Of a DNA stretch of 64,000 nucleotides, positions 1-8,381 are shown in pieces. The notes under the pieces were generated by a model. The model made no database searches. It saw only the letters and a list, made by a program, of their open reading frames with translations, and was not told the DNA's origin. The stretch covers positions 1,295,001 through 1,359,000 of the forward strand of contig NZ_QYUL01000002.1 of assembly GCF_003590795.1 (NCBI RefSeq), read 5' to 3'. The DNA comes from Azospirillum cavernae (GTDB taxonomy: Bacteria; Pseudomonadota; Alphaproteobacteria; Azospirillales; Azospirillaceae). The translations under genes and the position numbers were made by a program. The stretch's first letter is position 1. Each line of letters starts with the position of its first letter.

Positions 1-111
1 ACCGGCGTCGCGGCGGGCGAGGTTCTGCGCGCCGCCGAGTTGCTGGACGGTCAGGCGGTGGCCCTGAACCGCGAGGTCAAGGATTTCATCGGGCGTTTGC
101 GCCAGGGGTGA
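1..111 (+). CDS. C-terminal fragment of a methyl-accepting chemotaxis protein
   Basis: The reading frame is open from the window edge and ends with TGA at 109-111, giving 36 residues. The tail has the run AAGEVLRAAELL followed by a VKDFIGRLR-type ending. That is the usual end of a bacterial chemoreceptor: the last turn of the signalling coiled coil, then a short 'EVxxFLxxVR' tail. Family knowledge: such receptors are membrane sensors that control CheA. Only the last few percent of the protein is visible, so the ligand domain and membrane topology are unknown. Another helical coiled-coil protein is possible. Confidence 0.55.
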   Translation, partial: TGVAAGEVLRAAELLDGQAVALNREVKDFIGRLRQG

Positions 112-248
112 GCCAAGAGGCGGCGTTGGTTGCGGCCAAAAGGCCGCAAGCGGGCAACTTCCGGCCTAGGTCGCCTTGAAAGCGGCGGCGGGCGCACAAG
201 CTGTTGTCAAACCTGAATTCCCCCAACAGCAAAAAGGGTAAAACCCCC

Positions 249-716
249 ATGAAGATCGACATCGGAATCTCGAAGGACGACCGCAAGGCCATCACCGAAG
301 GGCTGAGCCGGGTTCTGGCCGACACCTTCGCGCTCTATCTGAAGACCCATTCGTTCCATTGGAACGTGACGGGGCCGATGTTCAACACCCTGCACGTCAT
401 GTTCATGACGCAGTACACGGAGCTGTGGACCGCGCTGGACGAGGTGGCGGAGCGCATCCGCGCGTTGGGTCATCCGGCGCCGGGCAGCTTCACCCAATTC
501 GGCGGTCTGGCCTCGATCCAGGAAGAGGCGGGCGTTCCCAAGGCCGAAGACATGATCCGCCAACTGGTGGAAGGCCACGAGGCCGCCGCCCGCACCATCC
601 GCACCGTCTTCAAGGCGGCGGAAAAGGCCGACGATCAGCCGACGGCGGATTTGCTGACCCAGCGCCTGCAAATCCACGAAAAGACCGCCTGGATGCTGCG
701 CAGCCTGCTGGAATAG
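249..716 (+). CDS. dps: Dps family DNA-binding ferritin-like protein
   Basis: A 155-residue protein of normal Dps length. Dps forms 12-mers that bind DNA and oxidise and store Fe(II) with H2O2, protecting DNA in starvation and oxidative stress. The inter-subunit ferroxidase ligands are all visible: H37 (in SFHWNVTG), H49, D64 and E68. Their spacing (12, 15, 4) matches the E. coli H51/H63/D78/E82 set. The ATG at 249 was preferred over an in-frame ATG at 204 because it follows an AAGGG-type ribosome-binding site and gives the family's normal N-terminus. A strong bidirectional terminator follows; trxB lies convergently beyond it. Confidence 0.93.
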   Translation: MKIDIGISKDDRKAITEGLSRVLADTFALYLKTHSFHWNVTGPMFNTLHVMFMTQYTELWTALDEVAERIRALGHPAPGSFTQFGGLASIQEEAGVPKAEDMIRQLVEGHEAAARTIRTVFKAAEKADDQPTADLLTQRLQIHEKTAWMLRSLLE

Positions 717-732
717 TCGCTACCAACAAAAA

Positions 733-772
733 CGCCGCCGCCGGGGAACAGCCCTGGCGGCGGCGCTTTTTT
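733..772. terminator. Bidirectional rho-independent terminator between dps and trxB
   Basis: A GC hairpin (arms CGCCGCCGCC.GGG and CCC.GGCGGCGGCG) is followed by six T on the + strand and preceded by an A run that reads as TTTTTG on the - strand. It can therefore end both dps (+) and trxB (-) transcripts. This is read directly from the sequence. Confidence 0.85.
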
Positions 773-798
773 ATGCGTGGCCGGATTGCGTGGCCGCT

Positions 799-1758
799 TT
801 ATTCGTGCCCGGCGAGCCAGCGTTCGGCTTCCAGCGCGGCCATGCAGCCCATGCCCGCCGCCGTCACCGCCTGACGATAGACCTTGTCCTTGACGTCGCC
901 CGCCGCAAACACGCCGGGAATGTCGGTCGCCGTCGAATCCGGCGCGGTGATGACGTAGCCCGACTCGTCCATCGCCACCTTGCCCTTGAACACCGCCGTC
1001 GCCGGTTCATGGCCGATGGCGACGAAGACGCCCGCGACTGGGATCACGCGGCTTTCGCCCGACTTCACGTTCTTCACGCGCACGCCGGTGACGCCGCGCG
1101 GGTTGCCCAGGCTGCCGTCGCCCTCGCCGACGATCTCCTCCACCGCGCTGTCCCACACCACCTCGATCTTCGGGTGGCGGAACAGGCGGTCCTGCATGAT
1201 CCGCTCGGCCCGGAAGCTGTCGCGGCGGTGGATGATCGTCACCTTTGAGGCGTGGTTGGTCAGATACAGCGCCTCTTCCACCGCCGAATTGCCGCCGCCG
1301 ATGACCGCGATCTCCTTCCCCCGGAAGAAGAAGCCGTCGCAGGTGGCGCAGGCCGACACGCCGAAGCCGCGATAAATCTCCTCGCTGGACAGCCCCAGCC
1401 AGCGGGCTTGCGCGCCAGTGGCGATGATGACGCTGTCGGCGGTGTAGGTGTCGCCGCTGTCGCCCTTGCAGACAAAGGGGCGCTGGCTGAAATCGACGTC
1501 GGTGATGAGGTCGAACACCATCTTGGTGCCGACATGCTCCGCCTGCTTCTGCATCTGCTCCATCAGCCACGGCCCCTGGATGGGGTCGGCGAAGCCGGGG
1601 TAGTTTTCCACATCGGTGGTTATCATCAACTGGCCGCCCGGCTGCATGCCCTGGACCATGAGCGGCTCCAGATTGGCGCGCGCGGCGTAGATCGCCGCCG
1701 TGTAGCCCGCCGGGCCGGCGCCGATGATGAGAACCTTGCTGTGATGGGTGCTGGGCAT
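799..1758 (-). CDS. trxB: Thioredoxin-disulfide reductase
   Basis: A 319-residue NADPH-dependent flavoenzyme that reduces thioredoxin in the cytoplasm. Visible motifs: N-terminal FAD-binding GAGPAG near residue 13, the redox-active CATC (C137, C140) followed by DG, the NADPH-binding GGGNSA near 154, and a C-terminal GDVKD FAD motif. Length and order match low-molecular-weight TrxB. The start at 1758 gives a short N-terminus before the first beta strand. The large orphan gene upstream ends 30 bp before it on the same strand, so the two may be co-transcribed. Confidence 0.96.
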   Translation of the reverse strand: MPSTHHSKVLIIGAGPAGYTAAIYAARANLEPLMVQGMQPGGQLMITTDVENYPGFADPIQGPWLMEQMQKQAEHVGTKMVFDLITDVDFSQRPFVCKGDSGDTYTADSVIIATGAQARWLGLSSEEIYRGFGVSACATCDGFFFRGKEIAVIGGGNSAVEEALYLTNHASKVTIIHRRDSFRAERIMQDRLFRHPKIEVVWDSAVEEIVGEGDGSLGNPRGVTGVRVKNVKSGESRVIPVAGVFVAIGHEPATAVFKGKVAMDESGYVITAPDSTATDIPGVFAAGDVKDKVYRQAVTAAGMGCMAALEAERWLAGHE

Positions 1759-1788
1759 GGGAACCGTCTCGAAAGCAGGGAGGGGGCG

Positions 1789-3705
1789 TCAGAAACCAAA
1801 CATATGGTCGAGGCTGAAGGCGCTGTCACCGGCAAGGCAGCCATGATAGCCGAACAGGCGGCAGGTGGTGTCGCGGATCAGCACATAGGCGTGCTCGCCC
1901 GCCGCCATCCGTTCCGCTTCCAAAAACATCTCGTGATAGCGCCAGTGCAGTGACCCGCCGCAGGCGATCGCCACCTTGCGGCGGGCGATCTCGTGGCCGT
2001 CGCGCCGGACCAGGATCAAACTGGTGTCGGACTGGGCGTGCCAGGGGGTGGAGGCCGGATAGACCAGATGGCACATGGTGTCCCACGGCGTCGTGCCCAG
2101 CCGCAGGAACAGCCGGGTGGACAGGCCGGGCGGGCGGCCATGGTAGCTTTGCGGCTCGTCGCGGTAGATCATCGCCATGTTGAACAGATGGCTGCCGAAG
2201 CTGGTCTCCGCCACATGGCCGGTCTTTTCGTCTTCGTAACGAACCAGCGCGTGCAGCCAACCGTCGGCCATCGTTCCGATATCGAAATCATACAGCAATT
2301 CGACATGGCCCCAGCCGCCGGGCAAAGCGCGGTCGCCCAGCAGGGCGGTGACGTCCAGGGCCACGCTGTCCGACCGCTTCAGATTGCCGAAGGAATGCTG
2401 GACCAGCTCCCGCCCGTCGCGGTCATAGACCACCGCCTTGACCGGCAATTCGGTCTGCGCCGTGCTCATTGGGGTGGGCAGCAGGATGGTGCGCCAGCGC
2501 TCCGGCGGCAGGATGGGAGCGGGCAGGATGTGGCCCTTGCCGATGGCCCCGCCGGTCAGCGCCGCCAGCTTGGGATCGGGCTTCAGATCCGTGCGTTCGA
2601 CGTTGGCGTGGGCGATGCGGCGGCGTCCGTTGGTCGATACGACTTCGTAACGGGGCCGGACGAAATGCTTGCCCGCCTGGATTTCAAACTGAAGCGGCCA
2701 CCGCGCGTCGGGGAACAAATCGCGGCTGTCGAGCGCCAGCGTGGCGAAGGGGGCGATCTCCTGCGCGACCGTGCGAATCTCGTCCGATCCCATCAGGTTC
2801 AGCCCGACGGTCCCCGCCGGAATCGGCGTCGGGTGGCTGTTCTGGATCCACAGCAACACCCGCTCATCGTCGCGCGGGGCGGGCAGACCGGCGTAGCGCT
2901 CGGCGGGCCAGGCGTTGGCGTCGTGGGTGCAGGACAGAACGCGGTCGTCGTCGCCGTAGGTGTCCAGCGCGTATTTCACCACGTCATGCCCGGCGGCGCC
3001 GATGACGTGCAGGAACAGGGTGCCGCAGAAGTCGCCCAGCCCCAGCCGGGCGCGCACCTGCTGGCTGTCGATCACCACCGTGCCGTCGGACGGCGGCATC
3101 GGCTCCGTCCATTCCGTGATCGGGCGGCCGGATTGATCGAACAGGCAGGCCCACAGCCGCGTGCCTTTGGCGCCGTAGCGCGGCCAGTAATTGGCCGACA
3201 CGATGCGGGTGTGGTGGCCGCCCTCGTCGCGGAACCAGGCGAAGTTGGTCGCCCAGTTGAATTTCGACAGGTAATGCGCCGGATCGTTCAGCATGTCTTC
3301 CGGCACGCGCATCGCGTCCAGCGAGACGACGCCGACATCCTTCGGGATCAGATGGGCGATGTGCCCCTCGCAGCGCTGCGAATCGAAGGCGACGACGAAG
3401 ACCGTGCGCGCCCCGCTGGTCGGCAGGTCCGTCACCGCTTGCGCCGCGTGGCCGAACACCTCGGTTCCCACCAGCTCGACATTCTGCACGAACACCCCGG
3501 CGACCGGGATCGCGGAGAGATCGTAGAATTCGGCCAGACCCGACAGCAGCCCCAGCGGGTCATAAAAGGCGACGGGACCGAAGGACGCCAGCCGCGCCAT
3601 CAGAATGGCCGCCTTGGGCGCCGCCAACGGGTGGCCCACCGCCTTGAAGAAGCTGGAGCCGCCAGTGACGTTGGAAAAAGTTTCGATCCGAAGGGGCATT
3701 GCCAC
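1789..3705 (-). CDS. Uncharacterised conserved-looking 638-residue protein
   Basis: The frame begins with GTG at 3705; an ATG lies two codons in at 3699 and is equally likely, since no strong ribosome-binding site decides. I do not recognise a named domain. The protein has no signal peptide and no obvious membrane segment. It is mixed alpha/beta in appearance, rich in Trp, His and Tyr, and its second half is long and beta-like with many short charged turns. Codon usage and third-position GC match the neighbours, and the frame is uninterrupted for 1.9 kb, so it is almost certainly a real gene. The only functional hint is its position directly upstream of trxB on the same strand. Confidence 0.8.
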   Translation of the reverse strand: MAMPLRIETFSNVTGGSSFFKAVGHPLAAPKAAILMARLASFGPVAFYDPLGLLSGLAEFYDLSAIPVAGVFVQNVELVGTEVFGHAAQAVTDLPTSGARTVFVVAFDSQRCEGHIAHLIPKDVGVVSLDAMRVPEDMLNDPAHYLSKFNWATNFAWFRDEGGHHTRIVSANYWPRYGAKGTRLWACLFDQSGRPITEWTEPMPPSDGTVVIDSQQVRARLGLGDFCGTLFLHVIGAAGHDVVKYALDTYGDDDRVLSCTHDANAWPAERYAGLPAPRDDERVLLWIQNSHPTPIPAGTVGLNLMGSDEIRTVAQEIAPFATLALDSRDLFPDARWPLQFEIQAGKHFVRPRYEVVSTNGRRRIAHANVERTDLKPDPKLAALTGGAIGKGHILPAPILPPERWRTILLPTPMSTAQTELPVKAVVYDRDGRELVQHSFGNLKRSDSVALDVTALLGDRALPGGWGHVELLYDFDIGTMADGWLHALVRYEDEKTGHVAETSFGSHLFNMAMIYRDEPQSYHGRPPGLSTRLFLRLGTTPWDTMCHLVYPASTPWHAQSDTSLILVRRDGHEIARRKVAIACGGSLHWRYHEMFLEAERMAAGEHAYVLIRDTTCRLFGYHGCLAGDSAFSLDHMFGF

Positions 3706-3841
3706 ACACGCGAAGGGAACAAACCGGGGCGCAGTTATAGCCCGTCGCCGAAAAGGGCAACAGCGATTTGTCCGGCGGCCCGGATTCGCCCCGCGATGGA
3801 TTTTTTGCGACCCGCTCGCAAGCCCTCTTGAAACCGAGCGG

Positions 3842-3876
3842 GTTTCGATATATCTAAGTTTTCGTTATATCGAAAC
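3842..3876. promoter_or_regulatory. Dyad operator upstream of the PadR-like gene
   Basis: A perfect 11-bp inverted repeat, GTTTCGATATA / TATATCGAAAC, is separated by 13 bp and ends 18 bp before the regulator's ATG. The stretch is strikingly AT-rich for this genome. PadR-family proteins, including YqjI, bind dyads in their own promoters, so this is the likely autoregulatory site. The dyad is seen; the assignment to this regulator is inferred. Confidence 0.75.
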
Positions 3877-3894
3877 TGCATCAAAGAGGGTTCC

Positions 3895-4533
3895 ATGCTT
3901 CGGCATATGTTTCACGCCTGCGGGCGTCGTTTTTCCCGTCCCGAGTCCGACGACACTGACGAGCTTGGTCACGGCCACGGTCATGGTGGCGGGCGTGGCC
4001 GCCACGGTCATGGCGGCGGGCGGGGCGGCTTCGGTGGTCCCGGCGGTTGGGGCGGCGGTCGCGAACGCGGCGAACGCCGGGTGTTCGACCAGGGCGATCT
4101 GCGGCTGGTCCTGCTGTGGTTGATCGAGGAAAAGCCGCATTCCGGCTACGACCTCATCAAAGCCATCGAGGATCTGGTCGGCGGCGCCTACAGCCCCAGC
4201 CCCGGCGTCATCTACCCGACTTTGACCATGCTGGAAGAGCAGGGCCACATCCGGGTGGCCTCGACCGAGGGCAACAAAAAGCTCTACGCGGTGACGGAGG
4301 ACGGCGCCGACGCGCTGAAGGCCAACGCCGTCACGGTGGCGGCGATCCGCGACCGCATCGCCCACGCCCGCGCCCGCCATGGCGGCGAACGCGCGCCGCA
4401 GATCGTCCGCGCGGTGGAAAACTTCAAGCTGGCCCTGCGCTTGCGCCTGTCGCGCGGCGATCTGACGCCCGAACAGACCGACGCCGTCGCCGCCGCCATC
4501 GACGCCGCCGCCCTGGCGGTCGAGCGGTCTTGA
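3895..4533 (+). CDS. PadR family regulator with His/Gly-rich N-terminus (YqjI-like)
   Basis: A 212-residue protein. Residues about 25-58 form a His/Gly-rich arm (HGHGH, RHGHGGG), followed from about 63 by a PadR winged helix (VFDQGDLRLVLLWLIEEKP, SGYDLIKAIE, SPGVIYPTLTMLEEQGHI) and a C-terminal helical dimerisation part. The same architecture is found in E. coli YqjI, a nickel-responsive repressor of the ferric-reductase gene yqjH, so metal sensing by the His arm is a reasonable inference. A DUF2218 gene follows 26 bp downstream in the same operon; DUF2218 is associated with siderophore-interacting ferric reductases. The upstream dyad suggests autorepression. Confidence 0.88.
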   Translation: MLRHMFHACGRRFSRPESDDTDELGHGHGHGGGRGRHGHGGGRGGFGGPGGWGGGRERGERRVFDQGDLRLVLLWLIEEKPHSGYDLIKAIEDLVGGAYSPSPGVIYPTLTMLEEQGHIRVASTEGNKKLYAVTEDGADALKANAVTVAAIRDRIAHARARHGGERAPQIVRAVENFKLALRLRLSRGDLTPEQTDAVAAAIDAAALAVERS

Positions 4534-4559
4534 GATTTTAAGAAAGGAGAAGGCCAACC

Positions 4560-4850
4560 ATGGCGACATCGACGACCCGCGTGGCGACCGCTCAGGCGCA
4601 ACGCTATCTGACCCAACTGTGCAAGCATTGGGCGCACAAATTCGCCGTGACCCATGGCGATGGCCGGGGCGAAATTCCCTTCGGCGAGGAGCGTTTCTGC
4701 CGTTTGGCCGCCGACGCCGAAGGGCTGGACATCACCGTCGAGGCCGACGCCGACGCGCTGCCCCGGCTTCAGGAGGTGGTGATCGACCACCTCAAACGCT
4801 TCGCGTTCCGCGAGGATCTGGGCGCGCCGGTGTGGAGCCTTGCGGGGTGA
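4560..4850 (+). CDS. DUF2218 domain protein
   Basis: A 96-residue cytoplasmic protein preceded by a near-ideal ribosome-binding site (AGAAAGGAGA). The sequence runs YLTQLCKHWAHKF, then a G/E-rich turn, then ITVEADADALPRLQEVVIDHLKRFAFRE, the typical layout of DUF2218. In other bacteria this domain stands alone or is fused to siderophore-interacting (SIP) ferric reductases. Its biochemical role is not established. It is co-directional with the YqjI-like regulator and probably in the same transcript, suggesting a role in iron or nickel homeostasis. Confidence 0.82.
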   Translation: MATSTTRVATAQAQRYLTQLCKHWAHKFAVTHGDGRGEIPFGEERFCRLAADAEGLDITVEADADALPRLQEVVIDHLKRFAFREDLGAPVWSLAG

Positions 4851-4860
4851 AAGCGCTGCG

Positions 4861-4970
4861 CCCCCTCCCTAACCCTCCCCCGCTTGCGCGGGAGAGGGAA
4901 CTCCGCCGCGCGCCGACAAGAAACAAGGCTCCCTCTCCCGCTGCGAAGCGGGGGAGGGATGGGGAGGGGG
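4861..4970. repeat. GC-rich dispersed palindromic element, copy 1
   Basis: Starts CCCCCTCCCTAACCCTCCCC and ends GGGGAGGGATGGGGAGGGGG, so the two ends are inverted repeats. Each end also carries its own smaller hairpin (CCGCTTGCGCGG-type and [20 protein letters not shown]). It fills the gap between convergent genes. Close relatives lie at 9322, 36601 and 43718. Confidence 0.85.
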
Positions 4971-4994
4971 CAAAGGGGGCAGAGCGCCCTTCGC

Positions 4995-5627
4995 TCAATA
5001 GCCCTTCTGCTCGACGCCAAACAGCTTCTTGGCCCACACGCCGACGCGGTGGCGCCATTGTTCGTGCCAGATGTAGACGCTGCCCTTGACCCAGTTCATC
5101 TGAACGGCGCGGCGCTGGCCTTCAAACGGGTAATGGCCGTGCCAAGAGGTGTCGCTGCGGCGGAAGCACATCAGCGTGCCTTCTTCCGGCGGAACCTCGG
5201 CCGCGTAATCCTCCAGATCCTGGGAGCGCAGGATGCGCAGCCGCCCGCCGGTGGCTTCCCATGGCGGGTTCATGTAGATCAGCACGGTGACGATCTTGCT
5301 GGCCGAATCCGGGTGGATCTTGCCGTCGGTCGCCCGGCACATGCCGCGCGCGGTGAACATGGTCGGGTAATCCGACAGGTCAACTCCGAACTTGTCGGAA
5401 AAGGCCTTGGCCACCTCCGGCCCCCGCAGCTCGTCGATCAGCGCGTCGAAGGCCGGTCCCTGCGGGAACACGCCGAGCGGCACGGAGCCGGGCTTGTCCA
5501 CCTTGGGGTAATCGCGGTGCAGCGCCTCCAGATGCTCTTTCTTCACGAATCCCGGCACGCAGAGAAAGTCATAGGGATCATGTTGCAGGGGGGTGGCGCG
5601 GAACTTGTCCAGATCAAGCATGGACAT
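4995..5627 (-). CDS. 2-oxoglutarate/Fe(II)-dependent oxygenase, first of an adjacent pair
   Basis: A 210-residue cytoplasmic protein with the prolyl-4-hydroxylase-like double-stranded beta-helix signature. It has HPD at H105-D107, a distal H163 in SWHGHYPF, and RR at 172-173 for the 2-oxoglutarate carboxylate. The core reads KIVTVLIYMN..W..TGGRLRIL..., typical of this superfamily. The substrate is unknown. The next gene upstream on the same strand encodes a second 2OG oxygenase, and an ELM1-like gene lies beyond it. Family knowledge covers protein, sugar and small-molecule hydroxylases, so context is needed to pick a substrate. Confidence 0.85.
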   Translation of the reverse strand: MSMLDLDKFRATPLQHDPYDFLCVPGFVKKEHLEALHRDYPKVDKPGSVPLGVFPQGPAFDALIDELRGPEVAKAFSDKFGVDLSDYPTMFTARGMCRATDGKIHPDSASKIVTVLIYMNPPWEATGGRLRILRSQDLEDYAAEVPPEEGTLMCFRRSDTSWHGHYPFEGQRRAVQMNWVKGSVYIWHEQWRHRVGVWAKKLFGVEQKGY

Positions 5628-5681
5628 CGGCGAGGTCTCCAGACGGTGCGCGGCGGGTGAGCCGACGGTCGAGGCTATAAA

Positions 5682-6341
5682 TCACGCAATGGGTTGGTCG
5701 GGGAAGCACAGCTCTTGGCGCGCCCGCCATTCCGGCGACACATAGTTCACGATGATCGACTTGCGCACGCCGTTGATCGGGCGCTTGGCGAAGCCGTGCC
5801 AAGTGTCGGTTCCGGGGATGAAGATCAGCCCCTCGTTGAAGGCGTAGGGCGCGCGGGCGACGATGGTCTTCGTCCCGTCCAGCACGTCGGTGCCCCAATC
5901 CTCGCAGCCCGGCCCTTTCGAGAGATAGACCAGCATCGTGTATTTCTTCACGCCGATGTCGGTGTGCGGCTCCAGCCAAAAGCCTTCGGTGTCCTGGCAA
6001 TATTCGATGCGCAGGTTGGTCCCCGACAGATCGACGGCGCAGGCCGTCTGAATGGCGTCGGTGACGGCGCGGCTTTGGAAGGCTTGGGCCACCTGCTCGC
6101 ACACCTCATATTTGGCGCGGTTCTCCGCCCCGAAATAGGTGCGCGACGCGTTGTTCGTCTCGCGCTTGCCGTAGGTGTCGGACACCGGCGGCGGCCCCCA
6201 GGGCAGGGCGGCGATGGCGTCGGCGCTGTCTTCGGGCAGGGCGTTGGACAACAGCCAGTGCCGATAGGGCTGGGCGGCGGACTGGCTGCCGTCCAGGCAG
6301 CGCAGGAAGCTCTGGGCGACGGCGGCGGCGGGCGAGGTCAT
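5682..6341 (-). CDS. 2-oxoglutarate/Fe(II)-dependent oxygenase, second of an adjacent pair
   Basis: A 219-residue protein. Iron ligands H126 and D128 (PHTD) and H182 (TWHGF) and the 2OG-binding R193 are visible. The central strand KKYTMLVYLSKG and the end RKSIIVNYVSPEWR fit the family. The ATG at 6341 was chosen because the stretch further upstream (open to 6479) is Arg/Ala-rich, out of family character and lacks a ribosome-binding site. A 54-bp gap separates it from the downstream oxygenase gene, so the two are probably co-transcribed. Overall similarity between the two is low outside the motifs, so they are relatives rather than a recent duplication. Confidence 0.85.
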   Translation of the reverse strand: MTSPAAAVAQSFLRCLDGSQSAAQPYRHWLLSNALPEDSADAIAALPWGPPPVSDTYGKRETNNASRTYFGAENRAKYEVCEQVAQAFQSRAVTDAIQTACAVDLSGTNLRIEYCQDTEGFWLEPHTDIGVKKYTMLVYLSKGPGCEDWGTDVLDGTKTIVARAPYAFNEGLIFIPGTDTWHGFAKRPINGVRKSIIVNYVSPEWRARQELCFPDQPIA

Positions 6342-6482
6342 CGGTCGATCATCCGGGAAGGAATCGGTGGCGCGGGAAAAACCCGCCGCGTTTATGGCAC
6401 GCGCGCGGCGGGAGGGAAGCGGAAAACTGGTCATACCAAGCCGTGCGCCGATTGGTCGCGCATCCGCCCGACGGTTCAAAGG

Positions 6483-7475
6483 TCAACCAGGATGGTGGCC
6501 AGGATGGTGGCGCGTCCGATGGGCGATCAGCCGATGGCGCAGATCGGCGGCGACCCGTTCGGTGTCGTCGAGCAGCGGATGATCCCAGCGCTCCAGCGCG
6601 CCGTCGAATCGTCGGGTTATGCCGTCCTGATACAGACCGTCGTGAAAGGCGCGGAACTTGGGCGATCCGCCGTCCAGTTCAATCACGTAGGTCGGCTTCC
6701 CCGTCGAACAGGCTTCCGACGTCATCGACACGCTGTCGCAGGTGACGACCACGGCGTCGGCCAGCCCGAGATAGCCGAAATAGGGATTGTCGTCGGTTCC
6801 GTCCCACACCTCCGCCGTCAAGCCGGACAGGCGGGCGCGCAAGATCGCCTCGTTGTCGGCCCCGGTGCGGCGCGACGGCGTCACCATCAGCCCGGCTCCG
6901 TGGCTGCGGGCGAGGTTGGCGAGCTGGTCGGCGACCTGTCCCATGATGGTCGGGGTCAGCCGGTAGACGCCGTTGTCGCCGCCGATCAGCACGGCGATTC
7001 GCGGGCTGGGCAGATGGGCCAGACGCGGGGCGAATCGGGCCGCCGCGTCGGCCAGAATGGCGGGCGTCACCCGGTGCAGGGCGCCGCGCGTCACCAGCAC
7101 ATTGTCGCCGCGCAATTTGTCGTGGCGCGGCACCACCACCAGATCGAAATGGCGGGGCGCGATCTGCGGATCCTGAATCTGCACGGTGAAGGTCTTGCCG
7201 CCCGATTGCGCCCGCACCGCCAGCGAAGCGGCGATGCTCTGCCGTCCGGTGCCGATCAGCAGATCGGGCCAGGGCGCGCGGATCGGATCGCCCTTGGCGC
7301 TGGCGGCGAACTGGTTGCCGACCCGCAAATAGGGGCTGAGCTGGCGCCAGGGCGTGCGCAGGGCCACGCGCTTGATGACCGGGGTCAGCCCCAGCGCCTC
7401 GGCCAAGCCGACGCATTGGTTTTCCATGCCCGGTTTGCCGTCGGAAACCACCCAGCAGGTGAGGTGTTGCATCAT
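6483..7475 (-). CDS. ELM1-family (DUF1022) protein
   Basis: A 330-residue protein matching bacterial 'mitochondrial fission ELM1-like' proteins. It starts with WVVSDGKPGMENQCVGLAEAL and has PDLLIGTGRQS, TVQIQDP, FDLVVVPRHD, VLIGGDNGVY, a TPSRRT motif and VTCDSVSMTSEAC. The pattern resembles a GT-B glycosyltransferase fold, with a UDP-sugar-like pocket in the second half. The bacterial function is not established. ATG at 7475 is followed directly by a second ATG at 7472. The C-terminus ends in a short direct repeat HHPGHHPG, encoded by a duplicated TGGTGGCCAGGA-type unit. It lies upstream of the two oxygenase genes on the same strand. Confidence 0.85.
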   Translation of the reverse strand: MMQHLTCWVVSDGKPGMENQCVGLAEALGLTPVIKRVALRTPWRQLSPYLRVGNQFAASAKGDPIRAPWPDLLIGTGRQSIAASLAVRAQSGGKTFTVQIQDPQIAPRHFDLVVVPRHDKLRGDNVLVTRGALHRVTPAILADAAARFAPRLAHLPSPRIAVLIGGDNGVYRLTPTIMGQVADQLANLARSHGAGLMVTPSRRTGADNEAILRARLSGLTAEVWDGTDDNPYFGYLGLADAVVVTCDSVSMTSEACSTGKPTYVIELDGGSPKFRAFHDGLYQDGITRRFDGALERWDHPLLDDTERVAADLRHRLIAHRTRHHPGHHPG

Positions 7476-7635
7476 GTCTCGGACTGTTGGAAAGGGGGAG
7501 GCGACCGTCGCCGCTGCGCGGGTGTCGGGACAGAATTGGGGTTGCGCGCTCTTGTCAGGGTTTGGGCCTTGGCGTAGACACCATCACCGTGTAATATCCT
7601 TTCTCCAAATCACCCCCGGAGCGACCGAGTAAACC

Positions 7636-8166
7636 ATGCGGCGGGTCAAACTCGACCGAATTGACCGTCGAATTCTGCGCGATTTGCAGAACGACGGTCG
7701 GATGACCAACGTGGAGCTTGCCCGGCGTGCCGGCATCTCCGCCCCTCCCTGCCTGCGCCGCGTTCGCGCGTTGGAAGAGGCTGGATTCATCCGTGGCTAT
7801 CACGCCGACGTCAACCCCGATCAACTCGGGTTCGGCGTCACCGTGTTCGCCCAGGTGGGCTTGAGCAGTCAGGCCGAAACCGACCTAAAGAAGTTCGAGG
7901 ATCTCGTCAACAGTTGGCCGCTGGTGCGTGAATGCAACATGCTGGCTGGCGAGTATGACTTTGTCCTGAAGATCGTGGCGGAGGACTGGGACGATTACCA
8001 GCGCTTCCTGACGACCAAGCTGACGGCGGCCCCCAACGTCGCCCATGTGAAGTCGGCGCTGTCGATCCGAACCTCCAAGCACACCCCCGGCGTGCCGATC
8101 GACGTCGATTCGCCCGACATCCCGGAAGGGACCGAGGACGACGAAGAGGAATTCGCCGAGGACTGA
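7636..8166 (+). CDS. Lrp/AsnC family transcriptional regulator
   Basis: A 176-residue DNA-binding protein. An N-terminal winged helix (LDRIDRRILRDLQNDGRMTNVELARRAGIS, then CLRRVRALEEAGFI) precedes a RAM ligand-binding domain (FGVTVFAQV, ECNMLAGEYDFVLKI, VKSALSIRTSKHTPGVPI). An extra acidic tail of about 20 residues ends the protein. Lrp-type proteins sense amino acids or related metabolites. The target cannot be told from sequence; the divergent ELM1-like gene is the natural candidate. A terminator follows. Confidence 0.93.
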   Translation: MRRVKLDRIDRRILRDLQNDGRMTNVELARRAGISAPPCLRRVRALEEAGFIRGYHADVNPDQLGFGVTVFAQVGLSSQAETDLKKFEDLVNSWPLVRECNMLAGEYDFVLKIVAEDWDDYQRFLTTKLTAAPNVAHVKSALSIRTSKHTPGVPIDVDSPDIPEGTEDDEEEFAED

Positions 8167-8201
8167 CGGCGTCTGATCCGCTTTTTTGTCGGATGTGAGA
8201 G

Positions 8202-8239
8202 CGGCGGCGCGGGCCACAACCCGGCGCCGCCGTTTTTGT
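8202..8239 (+). terminator. Rho-independent terminator after the Lrp-type gene
   Basis: GC-rich hairpin GGCGGCGCGGG / CCCGGCGCCGCC (one bulge, loop CCACAA) followed by GTTTTTGTTTG. Directly visible. Confidence 0.8.
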
Positions 8240-8381
8240 TTGTGGGCTTTGGGTTCGCGCTTCACCCGTGGGCTGGCTCTCTGATGCCTTCGGAGAGGAT
8301 GCTTTCTTCCGCAGGGGTGCTAATATTGCAATTGCGAGCGCCACCACAGGGGTTGGCGCGGCGTAGCGGGGACGTTCGAGG

